The notes: generated from the sequence alone by a model not told the origin. A DNA stretch of 64,000 nucleotides from Streptomyces sp. D2-8 (GCF_023184515.1 NZ_JAAHBP010000009.1:248001-312000); one strand, 5' to 3'. Shown: positions 25,431-34,287, counted from the first letter of the stretch. A program made the numbers and translations.

Positions 25431-25472
25431 GCGGCCATCCTGCACGATCTTCCGGCTGGCACACTGGGATTC

Positions 25473-26234
25473 GTGAGTGAAGACCCGACGCCCGTGAGCG
25501 ACAGTCCCTTCCGGTCCGAGCCCTCGGCGCGCGACGAGGCACCGCAGTTCGTGCTGCCCCTGGTCGTGCGGATCGAGCGGGCGGCCCCGCCGGCGCGCAC
25601 GGACGCGCTGGAGACGGCCGCGCGGGCCGTGCTGACGATCCTGGCCGACGAGCGGTCGGCCGGCGAGGGCGAGTGGGCCGGGGCGATGCGCAACTGGCAG
25701 GACGCCAGGATCCGCAAGGTGGTGCGGCGGGCACGCGGCGCCGAGTGGCGGCGGGCCGAGGCGCTGTCCGGCATCACGGTCACCGGCACGTCGGCCGAGG
25801 TGCGGGTCTTCCCGCCCGTCCCGCTGGACGGCTGGCCCAAGGACCTGGCCAGGCTCCAGGTCTCCGGCACCGACCTCGACGACCCGGAGCAGCCGGTGGA
25901 CGCGGACCCGGCCGCCTGCGTGCTGTGGCTGAACCCGGACCTCGGCATGTCGGCGGGCAAGGCCATGGCGCAGGCCGGGCATGCCGCGCAACTGGCCTGG
26001 TGGGAGCTGTCCGACGAGGAGCGGACCGCCTGGGACGACGCGGGGTTCCCGCTCGCCGTCCGGACGGCCGACCCGGCCCGCTGGTCCGAACTGACCGGCA
26101 TCGGGCTGCCGTTGGTCCGCGACGCGGGGTTCACGGAGATCGCGCCCGGCTCGTGCACGGTGGTCGCGGACCACCCGGCGCTGCGCCGGGAGCCGCACGG
26201 GAGCGGCCTCGCGGCGTCCACCCGTTCGGAGTAG
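25473..26234 (+). CDS. Pth2-type peptidyl-tRNA hydrolase family protein
   Basis: 253 aa from GTG 25473. The C-terminal 110 residues match the archaeal/eukaryotic-type Pth2 fold: GKAMAQAGHAAQLAWWEL, then LPLVRDAGFTEIAPGS and CTVVADHP. In that family the enzyme frees tRNA from stalled peptidyl-tRNA. The N-terminal 130 residues are an actinobacterial extension with many Arg and Glu (MRNWQDARIRKVVRRARG). A -10-like CACACT at 25460-25465, seven bases before the start and with no ribosome binding site, suggests a leaderless message. Whether it really hydrolyses peptidyl-tRNA is inferred from the fold alone. Confidence 0.75.
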   Translation: MSEDPTPVSDSPFRSEPSARDEAPQFVLPLVVRIERAAPPARTDALETAARAVLTILADERSAGEGEWAGAMRNWQDARIRKVVRRARGAEWRRAEALSGITVTGTSAEVRVFPPVPLDGWPKDLARLQVSGTDLDDPEQPVDADPAACVLWLNPDLGMSAGKAMAQAGHAAQLAWWELSDEERTAWDDAGFPLAVRTADPARWSELTGIGLPLVRDAGFTEIAPGSCTVVADHPALRREPHGSGLAASTRSE

Positions 26235-26303
26235 CCGCGGGCGCGCCGGTCCCCGACGGATGCTCCAGTGGGGTTACCGGCCGACCCGACCCAGGAGGCA
26301 GCC

Positions 26304-26765
26304 ATGACCAGCGCCGCGCCCCCTCCCCCCGCCCCGCCCGCCCCCGACGACCGGACGCCCGACGGCTCCGGATCGGGCGGTTCCGGCGACCCGTGGGCGG
26401 CCGGGGGTCTCGCTCTCGGCGGCATCCTGATGGTCGTCTACGGCCTCTTCGCGGTGCTCCAGGGCATCGCGGCGATCGCCGGGGACGAGGTGTACACGAG
26501 CTTCGGCCAGTACTCCTTCGCGTTCGACCTGACCGCGTGGGGCTGGATCCACGTGATCGTCGGTGTGCTCGTGGTGGCGGCCGGGCTCGGCCTGTTCGCC
26601 GGAGCCACCTGGGCGCGGGTCGTGAGCGCGGTCGTGGTCGGCCTGGCGCTGATCGCGAACTTCCTCTGGCTGCCGTACCAGCCGTTCTGGTCGATCATCA
26701 TGATCGTGACCGGCCTGTTCGTCCTCTGGTCGGTGTTCAACTACCGCTCCTCCCGCCCGGTGTAG
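26304..26765 (+). CDS. DUF7144-like small membrane protein
   Basis: 153 aa. A Pro/Gly-rich cytosolic N-terminus (to about 38) is followed by four membrane helices: GGLALGGILMVVYGLFAVL, WGWIHVIVGVLVVAAGL, VVSAVVVGLALIANFLWL and IIMIVTGLFVLWSVF. The pattern GDEVYTSFGQYSFAFDLTAW between helices 1 and 2 and PYQPFWSI between 3 and 4 are typical of this actinobacterial family. ATG 26304 follows AGGAGG. Function unknown. It is convergent with the potassium channel gene, 11 bp apart. Confidence 0.85.
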   Translation: MTSAAPPPPAPPAPDDRTPDGSGSGGSGDPWAAGGLALGGILMVVYGLFAVLQGIAAIAGDEVYTSFGQYSFAFDLTAWGWIHVIVGVLVVAAGLGLFAGATWARVVSAVVVGLALIANFLWLPYQPFWSIIMIVTGLFVLWSVFNYRSSRPV

Positions 26766-26776
26766 CGCCGCCCCGG

Positions 26777-27349
26777 TCAGGACGGCGGCGGACGCCGGTC
26801 GCGCTCGGCGACCACGCCGTGCAGCCGGCGGGTCAGGGCGGTGGCCGCCGCCGTGAGGAAGACGAACGCGTACACGACCTGAGCGACGGTCACCAGCCGG
26901 GCCTCCTGCCCGCGCGGGGTGATGTCGCCGTAGCCGACGGTCGCCAGCGTCACGACGGTGAAGTACAGCGCGTCGACCCGGGTGTACAGGCCGATGAACT
27001 GGCCCGGCTGCTGGGCGAGTGCGTAGTAGCCGGACGAGAAGACCAGCACGGCCAGGCACATCAGCATCGAGATCATGATGCCCGACCGGGCCTGGGGCCT
27101 CTCCAGCACGATGTCGCGCACGTGGCGCAGCAGCAGCGCGGCGACGAACGCCAGGCCGGCCACGAACAGCGGCCAGCCGAGCCAGGGCCGGTCGGCGCCC
27201 AGCCCTTCCAGCGGCAGCAGGAAGTAGGCCGTGCCGACCGCCACGAGCAGGGCTCCGGCTCCGATCCGCAGCCGGCGGACGCCGGCCGCCTCCGACTCCG
27301 GTTCCCGTTTCCGCGCGGTGTGGTGGGGCTGCTCGCTGCCTTCGGGCAT
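26777..27349 (-). CDS. two-pore-segment potassium channel
   Basis: 190-aa membrane protein. After two helices (RIGAGALLVAVGTAYFLLPL and WPLFVAGLAFVAALLL) comes an ion-channel unit: helix ISMLMCLAVLVFSSGYYAL, pore loop with the K+ selectivity filter TVGYGD at 137-142, and helix VVYAFVFLTAAATAL. No RCK or other regulatory domain follows. It should let K+ pass passively, setting membrane potential. The region after the start codon and the 200 bp upstream show no clear promoter. Confidence 0.92.
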   Translation of the reverse strand: MPEGSEQPHHTARKREPESEAAGVRRLRIGAGALLVAVGTAYFLLPLEGLGADRPWLGWPLFVAGLAFVAALLLRHVRDIVLERPQARSGIMISMLMCLAVLVFSSGYYALAQQPGQFIGLYTRVDALYFTVVTLATVGYGDITPRGQEARLVTVAQVVYAFVFLTAAATALTRRLHGVVAERDRRPPPS

Positions 27350-27495
27350 AGGTCCGGTCTACGGCGTATCAGGGCGGGACGCGACCCTTGCGCCTCCGTC
27401 GGTGGGGACGGGCAGCGGGACCCGCGAACCTCAAATATTGCTCTGAAGGAGGGCTGGGCGGGGTTCGGCGGCCGGCGGCTGGGCCATACCCCCCT

Positions 27496-27529
27496 CACGT
27501 TCGAGGATCGGGCACGTTCGAGGATCGGG
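27496..27529. repeat. 17-bp perfect tandem duplication
   Basis: CACGTTCGAGGATCGGG occurs twice head to tail (27496-27512 and 27513-27529), ending 20 bp before the DUF692 gene start and directly in front of its ribosome binding site. It could be a replication slip or a doubled regulator site. Confidence 0.8.
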
Positions 27530-27548
27530 CCGGGTGGAGGAGGGGACG

Positions 27549-28928
27549 ATGGAGCGACTGGGGACGGGTATCGGGTGGCGACCTGAGATCGCGGACGCCG
27601 TGGAGCGGATGCCGGGGATCGACTGGGTCGAGGCCGTGGCCGAGAACGTCTGCCCCGGGCACCTGCCCGACTCGCTGCGGCGGCTGCGCGAGCGCGGCGT
27701 CACCGTGGTGCCGCACGGCGTCTCGCTCGGCCTCGGAGGCGCGGACCGGCCCGACGCGGGCCGGCTGACCGCACTGGCCGAGCGCGCGGAGGCGCTGGGC
27801 TCGCCGCTGGTCACCGAGCACATCGCGTTCGTCCGGGCGGGCGGGTCGCTGACGGCGTCCGCGCACCTGGAGGCGGGCCATCTGCTGCCCGTCCCGCGGA
27901 CCCGGGACGCCCTGGACGTGCTGTGCGACAACGTACGCATCGCGCAGGACGCACTGCCGGTGCCGCTGGCCGTCGAGAACATCGCCGCGCTGATCAGCTG
28001 GCCGGGCGAGGAGATGACGGAGGGCCAGTTCCTCTACGACCTCGCCGACCGCACGGGAGTCCGCCTCCTCATCGACGTGGCCAACCTGCACACCAACCAC
28101 GTCAACCGCGGCGAGGACCCGGCCAAGGCCCTCGCCGAGCTCCCGCTGGAGGCCATCGCCTACGTCCATGTCGCCGGCGGCTTCGAACGCGACGGCGTCT
28201 GGCACGACAGCCACGCCCACCCGGTCCCCCGGCCGGTCCTCGGCATCCTCACGGACCTCGCCTCCCGCGTCTGCCCGCCGGGTGTCCTCCTGGAACGGGA
28301 CGAGAACTTCCCGGAACCGGCGGAGCTGGAGCACGAGTTGAGCACGATCCGCCGGGCGTTGGAGGCAGGGGCTGTCGAACGCGTGAAGACAGAGCTCCGC
28401 TCGGCCGGGCGAGGGGCGGAGACCGGGACCGGCTCGGTACGGCAGGGCCATGAGACCGGGGCGGCCGGGGCGACACGGGGCGCCTTCGGCCTGCCCCATC
28501 CAGAGGGTGCCGACGACGCGCGGCAGCGGCTCGGGCTGGCGCAGGCCGCGCTGCTGTCGGCGCTGGTCGCGGGGACGCCCGTGCCCGAGGGGTTCGACCG
28601 GGTACGGGTCGGCGTACAGGCGCGGGCGCTCGCCGCGAAGCGGGCGGATGTCGTGGCGAAGGTCGCTCCCGAGCTGCCGGTGATCCTCGGGGACGAGTAC
28701 CGCACGGCGTTCCTCGGCTACGCCCAGACCCAGCCGATGACCGCCGGCTACCGGCGCGACGCCCTCACCTTCGCCGAGCACCTGCTGTCCGCCGGGCTGC
28801 CCGGGGACGCGCAGGCGCGGCGGGAACTGCGGGAGTGGTGGCTGGAGCGCTCGGGGCCCGCGCCGCGCTCCCGCCGCCCGGCCCACCGGCTCGCTCGCGC
28901 CACGCGCAGGGTGCTGCTGCGGCGTTGA
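27549..28928 (+). CDS. DUF692 (MNIO) family multinuclear iron enzyme with C-terminal extension
   Basis: 459 aa. Residues 1-270 form the DUF692 TIM-barrel of multinuclear non-heme iron oxidases, which modify cysteines in peptides (MbnB, TglH, bufferin enzymes). Candidate metal ligands: H91 (TEHIAF), E143 (AVENIA), D176 and H181/H184 (IDVANLHTNHVN), H207 (YVHVAGG), D220/H222 (HDSHAHP) and E249 (LLERDENFP). Residues 270-459 are a linker and a helical domain (GYAQTQPMTAGYRRDALTFA) that may bind a partner. ATG 27549 has GGAGGAGGGG upstream; the GTG five codons earlier is less likely. No Cys-rich precursor gene is visible next to it. Confidence 0.88.
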   Translation: MERLGTGIGWRPEIADAVERMPGIDWVEAVAENVCPGHLPDSLRRLRERGVTVVPHGVSLGLGGADRPDAGRLTALAERAEALGSPLVTEHIAFVRAGGSLTASAHLEAGHLLPVPRTRDALDVLCDNVRIAQDALPVPLAVENIAALISWPGEEMTEGQFLYDLADRTGVRLLIDVANLHTNHVNRGEDPAKALAELPLEAIAYVHVAGGFERDGVWHDSHAHPVPRPVLGILTDLASRVCPPGVLLERDENFPEPAELEHELSTIRRALEAGAVERVKTELRSAGRGAETGTGSVRQGHETGAAGATRGAFGLPHPEGADDARQRLGLAQAALLSALVAGTPVPEGFDRVRVGVQARALAAKRADVVAKVAPELPVILGDEYRTAFLGYAQTQPMTAGYRRDALTFAEHLLSAGLPGDAQARRELREWWLERSGPAPRSRRPAHRLARATRRVLLRR

Positions 28929-29116
28929 CGGCGATGGGCCCGGCCCGGGCCTCGCTCCTCACCGGCCCATGCCTACCCGGTTACGCAGGCGCAGGATGCG
29001 CTCAGCGCCGGCGATGACGCGGTCGTGGGCGGACCCGGCGCCGCGCGCGGGAGTGGCGGCCGTGCCGTGCCTTTCGTGGGTGAGCCCTTCGTGGGTGACA
29101 CGGTGTGGCGCGCGGG

Positions 29117-30583
29117 TCAGCCCTTGAACCAGCCGGAGGGGGCGGGGGCGAGGTTCTGGTAGATGTGCTTGGCCTCCTGGTACTCGCGCAGCCCCGTGGG
29201 GCCGAGCTCGCGTCCGACGCCGGAACGGCCGAAGCCGCCCCACTCGGCCTGCGGTACGTAGGGATGGAAGTCGTTGATCCACACGGTGCCGTGCCGCAGC
29301 CGCTGGGCGACGCGCTGGGCGCGACTCGCGTCGGAGGTCCACACGCCGCCGGCGAGGCCGTAGGGGGTGTCGTTGGCCAGTTCGACCGCCTCGTCCTCGG
29401 TGCGGAAGCGCTCGACGGTGACGACCGGGCCGAAGACCTCCTCCTGGACGATGCGCATGGACCGGTCGCAGTCGGCGAAGATCGTCGGCAGCAGGAAGAA
29501 GCCGCTGCTGAGGGCGGGGTCGTCGGGGCGGGTGCCTCCGGTGACGAGCCGGGCGCCCTCCTCCTTGGCGACGGCGATGTAGCCCTCGACCTTCTCGCGG
29601 TGCTCGGCGGAGCTGAGCGGACCGCTCTCGGTGCCCTCCTCCAGGCCGTTGCCGAGCCGGATCGCCCGGGCGCGCTCGGCGTAGGCCTCGACGAACCGGT
29701 CGTGCAGGGAGTCCTCGACGAGCAGGCGCGAACCGGCCGAGCAGACCTGCCCGGAGTGCAGGAAGGCGGCGTCGAGGGCGTAGTCGACGGCGGCGTCGAA
29801 GTCGGCGTCCGCGAAGACGACGTTGGGGTTCTTGCCGCCCAGTTCCAGGGCGATGTTCCGCGGTCCCTCGGCGGCGCTGGCCATGATGGCGCGACCGGTG
29901 TTCAGACCGCCGGTGAAGGAGACCAGGTCGACCTCGGGGTGGCGGGTCAGGGCCGCGCCGACGGTCGCCCCGGAGCCGAGCACGAGGTTGGCGACGCCGG
30001 GCGGGGCGCCGGCCTCCTCGATGAGCCGGATCATGGCGATGGTGGTGAGCGGGGTGGTCTCGCTGGGCTTGAGGACGAAGGTGTTGCCGGCGGCCAGGGC
30101 GGGGGCCACCTTCCAGGAGGCCTGCAGCAGCGGGTAGTTCCAGGGGGCGATGAGCGCGCACACGCCGACGGGCTGGTAGACGACGCGGCTGAGGACGTCC
30201 GGGCCGACGTCGACGACCCGGCCCCCGTCCTTGCCCGCGAGTTCGGCGAAGTAGCGGAAGGCGTTCGCCACGTCCTCCACGTCGATCCGGGCCTCGGTGA
30301 GCGTCTTGCCGGTGTCGAGCGTCTCGGTGCGGGCGATGTCCTCCCGGTCGCGCAGCAGCAGGTCGTGGACGCGCAGCAGGAGGTCGGCCCGGCGGCGGGA
30401 GGGGGCGTTCGCCCAGTCCTCCTCGGCGAAGGCACGCCGGGCGGCGCGCACGGCGCGGTCGACGTCGGTGGCGTCGGCCTCGTCGACGGTGGTGACGACG
30501 GAGGCGTCGTAGGGGTTGACGACCTCGCGACGGCCACCGGCCGCCGACTGCGTCCATTCGCCGTCGATGTACAGCTCACCCAC
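29117..30583 (-). CDS. betaine-aldehyde-type NAD(P)-dependent aldehyde dehydrogenase
   Basis: 488 aa cytosolic dehydrogenase. Blocks: APWNYPLLQASWKVAPAL, KPSETTPLT, the active-site Glu in ALELGGKNPNVV, catalytic Cys in SGQVCSAGSRL and the C-terminal WINDFHPYVPQAEWGGF. The Y/W-rich C-terminal pattern and WGGFGRSGVGRELG resemble BetB/GbsA enzymes, which oxidise betaine aldehyde to glycine betaine. GTG 30583 has GGAGG eight bases before it. No choline dehydrogenase lies beside it, so the aldehyde source is unclear; the betaine-type importer at the left end of the window would be the complementary uptake route. Confidence 0.85.
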   Translation of the reverse strand: MGELYIDGEWTQSAAGGRREVVNPYDASVVTTVDEADATDVDRAVRAARRAFAEEDWANAPSRRRADLLLRVHDLLLRDREDIARTETLDTGKTLTEARIDVEDVANAFRYFAELAGKDGGRVVDVGPDVLSRVVYQPVGVCALIAPWNYPLLQASWKVAPALAAGNTFVLKPSETTPLTTIAMIRLIEEAGAPPGVANLVLGSGATVGAALTRHPEVDLVSFTGGLNTGRAIMASAAEGPRNIALELGGKNPNVVFADADFDAAVDYALDAAFLHSGQVCSAGSRLLVEDSLHDRFVEAYAERARAIRLGNGLEEGTESGPLSSAEHREKVEGYIAVAKEEGARLVTGGTRPDDPALSSGFFLLPTIFADCDRSMRIVQEEVFGPVVTVERFRTEDEAVELANDTPYGLAGGVWTSDASRAQRVAQRLRHGTVWINDFHPYVPQAEWGGFGRSGVGRELGPTGLREYQEAKHIYQNLAPAPSGWFKG

Positions 30584-30967
30584 CGCGGGGCCTCCTTCGC
30601 GTCCGGCCGGAGCCCGATCGGCTCGACGGTCAGCAACATGGCCCATCGGGCGGGCGGCGGCCACGGGGCACACCGCCGCGAGGGCGTCCGGACGGCTCAG
30701 AGGACCCGGGTGGGCTAGTCGCCCGGCCCCGGACCTGCGCGACCAAGTGTGCGGGGACTAACACCCGGATCACATGCGATCGGAGTCGTGGGCCCCTTCT
30801 ACCTCTTTGTCCCGGCATGTCATCCGTCTCGCATCCCGCATTTGCCCCTGTCCACCCCCGAAACAACCATTCATCCCTGTACGGCAGTTGACGTAGACCC
30901 AGCAGTAACATGTCAACTCCGCACCCGAAGCGCACTAGCGTGCGGTGCCGTACCGGGAGGCACCACC
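30584..30967. promoter_or_regulatory. 384-bp divergent intergenic region
   Basis: No gene is supported here. On the right, TTGACG at about 30888 belongs to GTTGAC...GTCAAC, an inverted repeat with a spacing of about 20 bp, and a -10-like TAGCGT lies about 35 bp before the DUF4142 start. On the left, GGAGG precedes the dehydrogenase start. The middle is plain and shows no hairpin I would call. Confidence 0.35.
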
Positions 30968-31711
30968 ATGCGACCGCGAACCCCCGTCGAGGGCCGAGGC
31001 ATCTTCAGCGGCACGGGGCTCATCGTCACCTGCCTGGCGGCGACGCTGGCCGCGCTGGTCTTCCCGCTCTGGTCGTACACGGACCGGCCGGGGACGGCGC
31101 CGGACGTGCTGAGCGCCCAGACCCTGCGGACGAGCCACGGCCCGCTGTCCGCGCTCGACCAGGACTTCCTCACGAAGGTCCGGCTGGCCGGGCTGTGGGA
31201 GCTGCCCGCGGGGCGGCAGGCGCAGGCGAAGGGGACCACACCGGCCGTCCGGACGGCCGGCCGGCACCTCGTCGAGGGGCACCGGTTCCTGGACGAGCGG
31301 GTCCGCGACGTCGCCACCCGGCTGAACCTCGCCCTGCCGGACGAGCCCAGCGAGCAGCAGAAGCAGTGGCTGGACCGGCTCGACCGGGCGCAGGGCGCGG
31401 AGTACGACCGCGCGTTCGCCAACATCCTGCGCAGGGCGCACGGCACGGTGTTCCCGGTCGTCGCCCAGGTCCGCGCGAGCACCCGCAACTCCCTGGTGCG
31501 CGAGCTCGCCGACGACGCCAACTCGACCGTCCTCGACCACATCAAGGTCCTGGAGGCCACGGGCTACGTCGACTTCGACGCCGTGGCCCGCGACCTGGCC
31601 CGCGACAGCGCCCCCGCGGCCACCGCCCCGGGGCCGGCCGTCCCGCCGCCCTCGTCCCCCTCGCCGGACTACACGCTCCCGCCGCCCGCCTACAGCCCGC
31701 CACCGGACTGA
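30968..31711 (+). CDS. DUF4142 protein with N-terminal anchor and Pro-rich tail
   Basis: 247 aa. A signal or anchor helix (LIVTCLAATLAALVFPLW) is followed by a helical ferritin-like DUF4142 region: LSALDQDFLTKVRLAGLWEL, RTAGRHLVEGHRFLDERV, YDRAFANILRRAHGTVF and ANSTVLDHIKVLE. The last 30 residues are Pro/Ser/Tyr-rich (PAVPPPSSPSPDYTLPPPAY), suggesting cell-wall exposure. ATG 30968 follows GGGAGG. The family's function is not established. It lies 86 bp before the TIGR04222-like gene on the same strand. Confidence 0.85.
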   Translation: MRPRTPVEGRGIFSGTGLIVTCLAATLAALVFPLWSYTDRPGTAPDVLSAQTLRTSHGPLSALDQDFLTKVRLAGLWELPAGRQAQAKGTTPAVRTAGRHLVEGHRFLDERVRDVATRLNLALPDEPSEQQKQWLDRLDRAQGAEYDRAFANILRRAHGTVFPVVAQVRASTRNSLVRELADDANSTVLDHIKVLEATGYVDFDAVARDLARDSAPAATAPGPAVPPPSSPSPDYTLPPPAYSPPPD

Positions 31712-31719
31712 AGCGGAAC

Positions 31720-31797
31720 GTCACATACCGACAACACTCCGTCCGGATTGTGAACGAGGCATGGTGTTCTCGGGACCGTGTCACATACAAACAACAT
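31720..31797 (+). promoter_or_regulatory. 60-bp-spaced direct repeats before the TIGR04222-like gene
   Basis: GTCACATACCGACAACAC at 31720-31737 and GTCACATACAAACAACAT at 31780-31797 share 15 of 18 bases and are 60 bp apart. The second directly touches the ATG at 31798 and holds the only AT-rich -10-like stretch, so the message is probably leaderless or nearly so. The duplication may be two regulator sites or a copied promoter. Confidence 0.5.
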
Positions 31798-32568
31798 ATG
31801 CTCTGGGTTCTTTTCCTGCTGGCGGCCTGGGCCGTGGCCGGCACGGCGTGCACGCGCCTGTGCCTGGCTGCCGTTCGCGCCGCCGCCGTGGACGCGGACA
31901 CCGGCCGGGGTCGTGAACTCACGCTGTACGAGGCGGCGTTCCTCTCCGGCGGCCCCCGCCGGGTCGCCGACGTGACCCTGGTCGCCATGGCCCGCCAGCG
32001 CCGTCTGCTCCTGGCCCACACCGGCTGGGCGACGGTCGTCGACCCGCGCGGGAGGGACGAGATGGAGCGGTCGGTGATAGGGGCCATCGGTCCCGAGGGG
32101 CAGTCCCGCATCGCGCCGGTGCGGGCCACGGCCGCGACGGCGGACGCGGTGCACGGGATCGCCGAGGGGCTGGTGCGCGCGGGGCTCGCGGTGCCGGACA
32201 GTGCCCGTACGACGGTCGCGACGGCCGTCCGGCAGGTCCGCGTGGCTGCCGTCGCCGTGCTCGGGCTGGGCGTGGCCGCGCTGCTGACGCCCGCTCCGCC
32301 GGACCTGCCGCGGCACCTGGTCGCCCTGTGGTTCGCGTTGCCGCTCGCCCTGACCCTGAGCTGCCTGGCCGTCGCGCGGGTCGAGATCCACCCCTACTCG
32401 CGCTGGGCCTCCCCGGCCGGTCAGCGGCTGCTCGGCGCGCTGACCCGGACCGCGGACGGCGCCGCCGACGACCGTACGTACCTCACCTCGGTGGCCGTGC
32501 GGGGCGTCCGCGCGATCGGCGAACCGGATCTGCGGGCCGCGTTCGCCCACCGCGAGTCGCACGACTGA
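31798..32568 (+). CDS. TIGR04222-like membrane protein without a Gly/Cys tail
   Basis: 256 aa. An N-terminal helix (WVLFLLAAWAVAGTACTRL) precedes a soluble region with LTLYEAAFLSGGPRRVADVT, the hallmark of TIGR04222 proteins, and RQRRLLLAHTGWATV. Two further helices (VAAVAVLGLGVAALLTP, LVALWFALPLALTLSCLAV) follow, then a soluble end. From memory, many Streptomyces members carry a long Gly/Cys-rich C-terminus and sit beside a DUF692 gene; this one stops after FAHRESHD and its DUF692 partner is 3 kb away. Function unknown; the gene starts at ATG 31798. Confidence 0.75.
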   Translation: MLWVLFLLAAWAVAGTACTRLCLAAVRAAAVDADTGRGRELTLYEAAFLSGGPRRVADVTLVAMARQRRLLLAHTGWATVVDPRGRDEMERSVIGAIGPEGQSRIAPVRATAATADAVHGIAEGLVRAGLAVPDSARTTVATAVRQVRVAAVAVLGLGVAALLTPAPPDLPRHLVALWFALPLALTLSCLAVARVEIHPYSRWASPAGQRLLGALTRTADGAADDRTYLTSVAVRGVRAIGEPDLRAAFAHRESHD

Positions 32569-32682
32569 CGGACCGGGGGCGCACAGGGGCATTGGGCCCG
32601 ACACCGGCGGACGGTGCTTGCCTTCCCCCACCTCCGAACGAAACATCCCTTTCGTCGCCACCGTGCACCGAAGGGATACGCG

Positions 32683-34287
32683 ATGAGAGCCGCCCTCCTC
32701 TACTCGGCCGCCGGGTCGTTGCTGCTGAGCACCCTCACCGCGGCCCCGGACGCCGAGGACCGCACGGGAGCGGCCGAGAGGCGCGGCACCGCCGTGGCCG
32801 CCGCGCGGGCGAAGGCGGCGGGTGTCGCCTTCGGCCCGTGCCCCGACGCGCAGGACCTGCCGGGCAGCATGCGGTGCGGCACGGTGAGCGTTCCGCTGGA
32901 CTACGCCCGCCCGGACGGCAAGCAGATCGAACTCTCCGTCAGCAGGGCCCGGGCCACGCAGAAGGACCCGCTCAACAGCAAGCACAAGGTCCGCCGGCAG
33001 GGGGCCCTCGTCCACAACCCCGGTGGTCCCGGCGCCACCGGCCTGTACTTCCCGCTCATCGGCCTGCTCCCCGAGTGGAAGCGGATCGCGGCCGCGTACG
33101 ACCTCGTCGGCTACGCCCCGCGCGGGGTGGGCCGTTCGGCGCCGCTGTCGTGCAAGGACCCGAAGCAGTTCTTCAAGGGGCCCTCGCAGGCGCCGACCCA
33201 CCCCTCGGAGTCGTACAAGAAGGAGCGCATCGCGCAGGCCAGGGCGTACGCGCGCGGCTGCGCCGAGCGGTCCGGCGACGCGCTGCGGCACTACCACTCG
33301 CTGAACAACGCCCGCGACCTCGAGGTGCTGCGCGCCGCACTCGGCGAGGAGCGGCTGACCTTCATGGGCTCGTCGTACGGCACCTACTTCGGGGCCCTGT
33401 ACGCGACGCTGTTCCCGGAGCACGTGCGGCGGATGGTGTTCGACTCGGTGGTCCACCCCGGCCCCGAGCGGATCTGGTACCGCAACAACCTCGGCCAGTC
33501 GGCGGCGTTCGAGGGCCGCTGGGCGGACTTCCGGGCCTGGATCGCCCGGCACCACGACGTGTACGGGCTGGGCCGGACGGCGCGGGAGGTGCTGCGCAGC
33601 TACGAGCGGGCGAGCGCGAAGCTGGCCGCGGAACCGGCGGGCGGGAAGGTCGGGCCGGGGCAGTTGCAGGGGGCGTTCCTGCAGGCCGGGTACTACGACG
33701 ACCAGTGGCCGCACCGCGCGCACGCGCTGTCGGCGTACCTCAAGGGCGATTCCGGGCCGCTGATCGAGCAGGCCGAGCAGCACCCGGAAGCGGCGGCCGA
33801 GGCGGAGAACTCACGCGCGGTCTACGTGGCCGTCGAGTGCAACGACGCCCCCTGGCCCACGGACTGGAGGGTGTGGGACCGGGACAACACCCGGCTCGCG
33901 CGGGTGGCGCCCTTCGAGACCTGGGACAACGTGTGGACGAACCTGCCCTGCGCCTACTGGCAGGCCCCGCGGCAGCGGCCGCTCGACGTCGGCGCGGGGC
34001 CGGGCGAACTGCCGCCGACGCTGATCCTGGCCGCCGAGCGGGACGCCGCCACGCCCTACGACGGCGCCCTCGAACTCCGCGACCGCCTCGCGGGCTCGGT
34101 CCTGGTGACGGAGCGGGACGCCGGCGCTCACGGGCTGGCGGGCGGCCCGAACGCCTGCGTCAACGGGCACATGGAGGCGTACCTGCTGGAGGGCCGGCTG
34201 CCGGGACGGCGCGCGGAGTGCGCCCCGCACGCCGAGCCGAAGCCGACGGCCCCGGGCAGGGCCGGGGCCGGGCGACGCATCCGCTGA
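32683..34287 (+). CDS. secreted alpha/beta-hydrolase, tripeptidyl aminopeptidase family
   Basis: 534 aa with an N-terminal signal (ALLYSAAGSLLLSTL). The enzyme fold shows HNPGGPGATG for the oxyanion region, the nucleophile Ser in MGSSYGTYFGALYA, the Asp in LILAAERDAATP and the His in DAGAHGLAGG. Family members (Tap/SlpD-type) cleave tripeptides from protein N-termini outside the cell. Cys residues in GPCPDA, MRCGTV and LSCKDP may form disulfides. The C-terminal 25 residues are Lys/Pro/Arg-rich. I chose ATG 32683 because the signal begins there; an in-frame start at 32614 would place 23 polar residues before it. Confidence 0.87.
   Translation: MRAALLYSAAGSLLLSTLTAAPDAEDRTGAAERRGTAVAAARAKAAGVAFGPCPDAQDLPGSMRCGTVSVPLDYARPDGKQIELSVSRARATQKDPLNSKHKVRRQGALVHNPGGPGATGLYFPLIGLLPEWKRIAAAYDLVGYAPRGVGRSAPLSCKDPKQFFKGPSQAPTHPSESYKKERIAQARAYARGCAERSGDALRHYHSLNNARDLEVLRAALGEERLTFMGSSYGTYFGALYATLFPEHVRRMVFDSVVHPGPERIWYRNNLGQSAAFEGRWADFRAWIARHHDVYGLGRTAREVLRSYERASAKLAAEPAGGKVGPGQLQGAFLQAGYYDDQWPHRAHALSAYLKGDSGPLIEQAEQHPEAAAEAENSRAVYVAVECNDAPWPTDWRVWDRDNTRLARVAPFETWDNVWTNLPCAYWQAPRQRPLDVGAGPGELPPTLILAAERDAATPYDGALELRDRLAGSVLVTERDAGAHGLAGGPNACVNGHMEAYLLEGRLPGRRAECAPHAEPKPTAPGRAGAGRRIR

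Noticed and set aside
28929..29116. A short reading frame between the DUF692 and dehydrogenase genes as a possible Cys-rich precursor
   Set aside because: Translations in both directions are Arg/Ala/Pro-rich with very few cysteines and no start with a ribosome binding site.
31741..31797. A CRP/FNR-like TGTGA...TCACA site
   Set aside because: The half sites are more than 25 bp apart, far from the 6-bp spacing of such operators.
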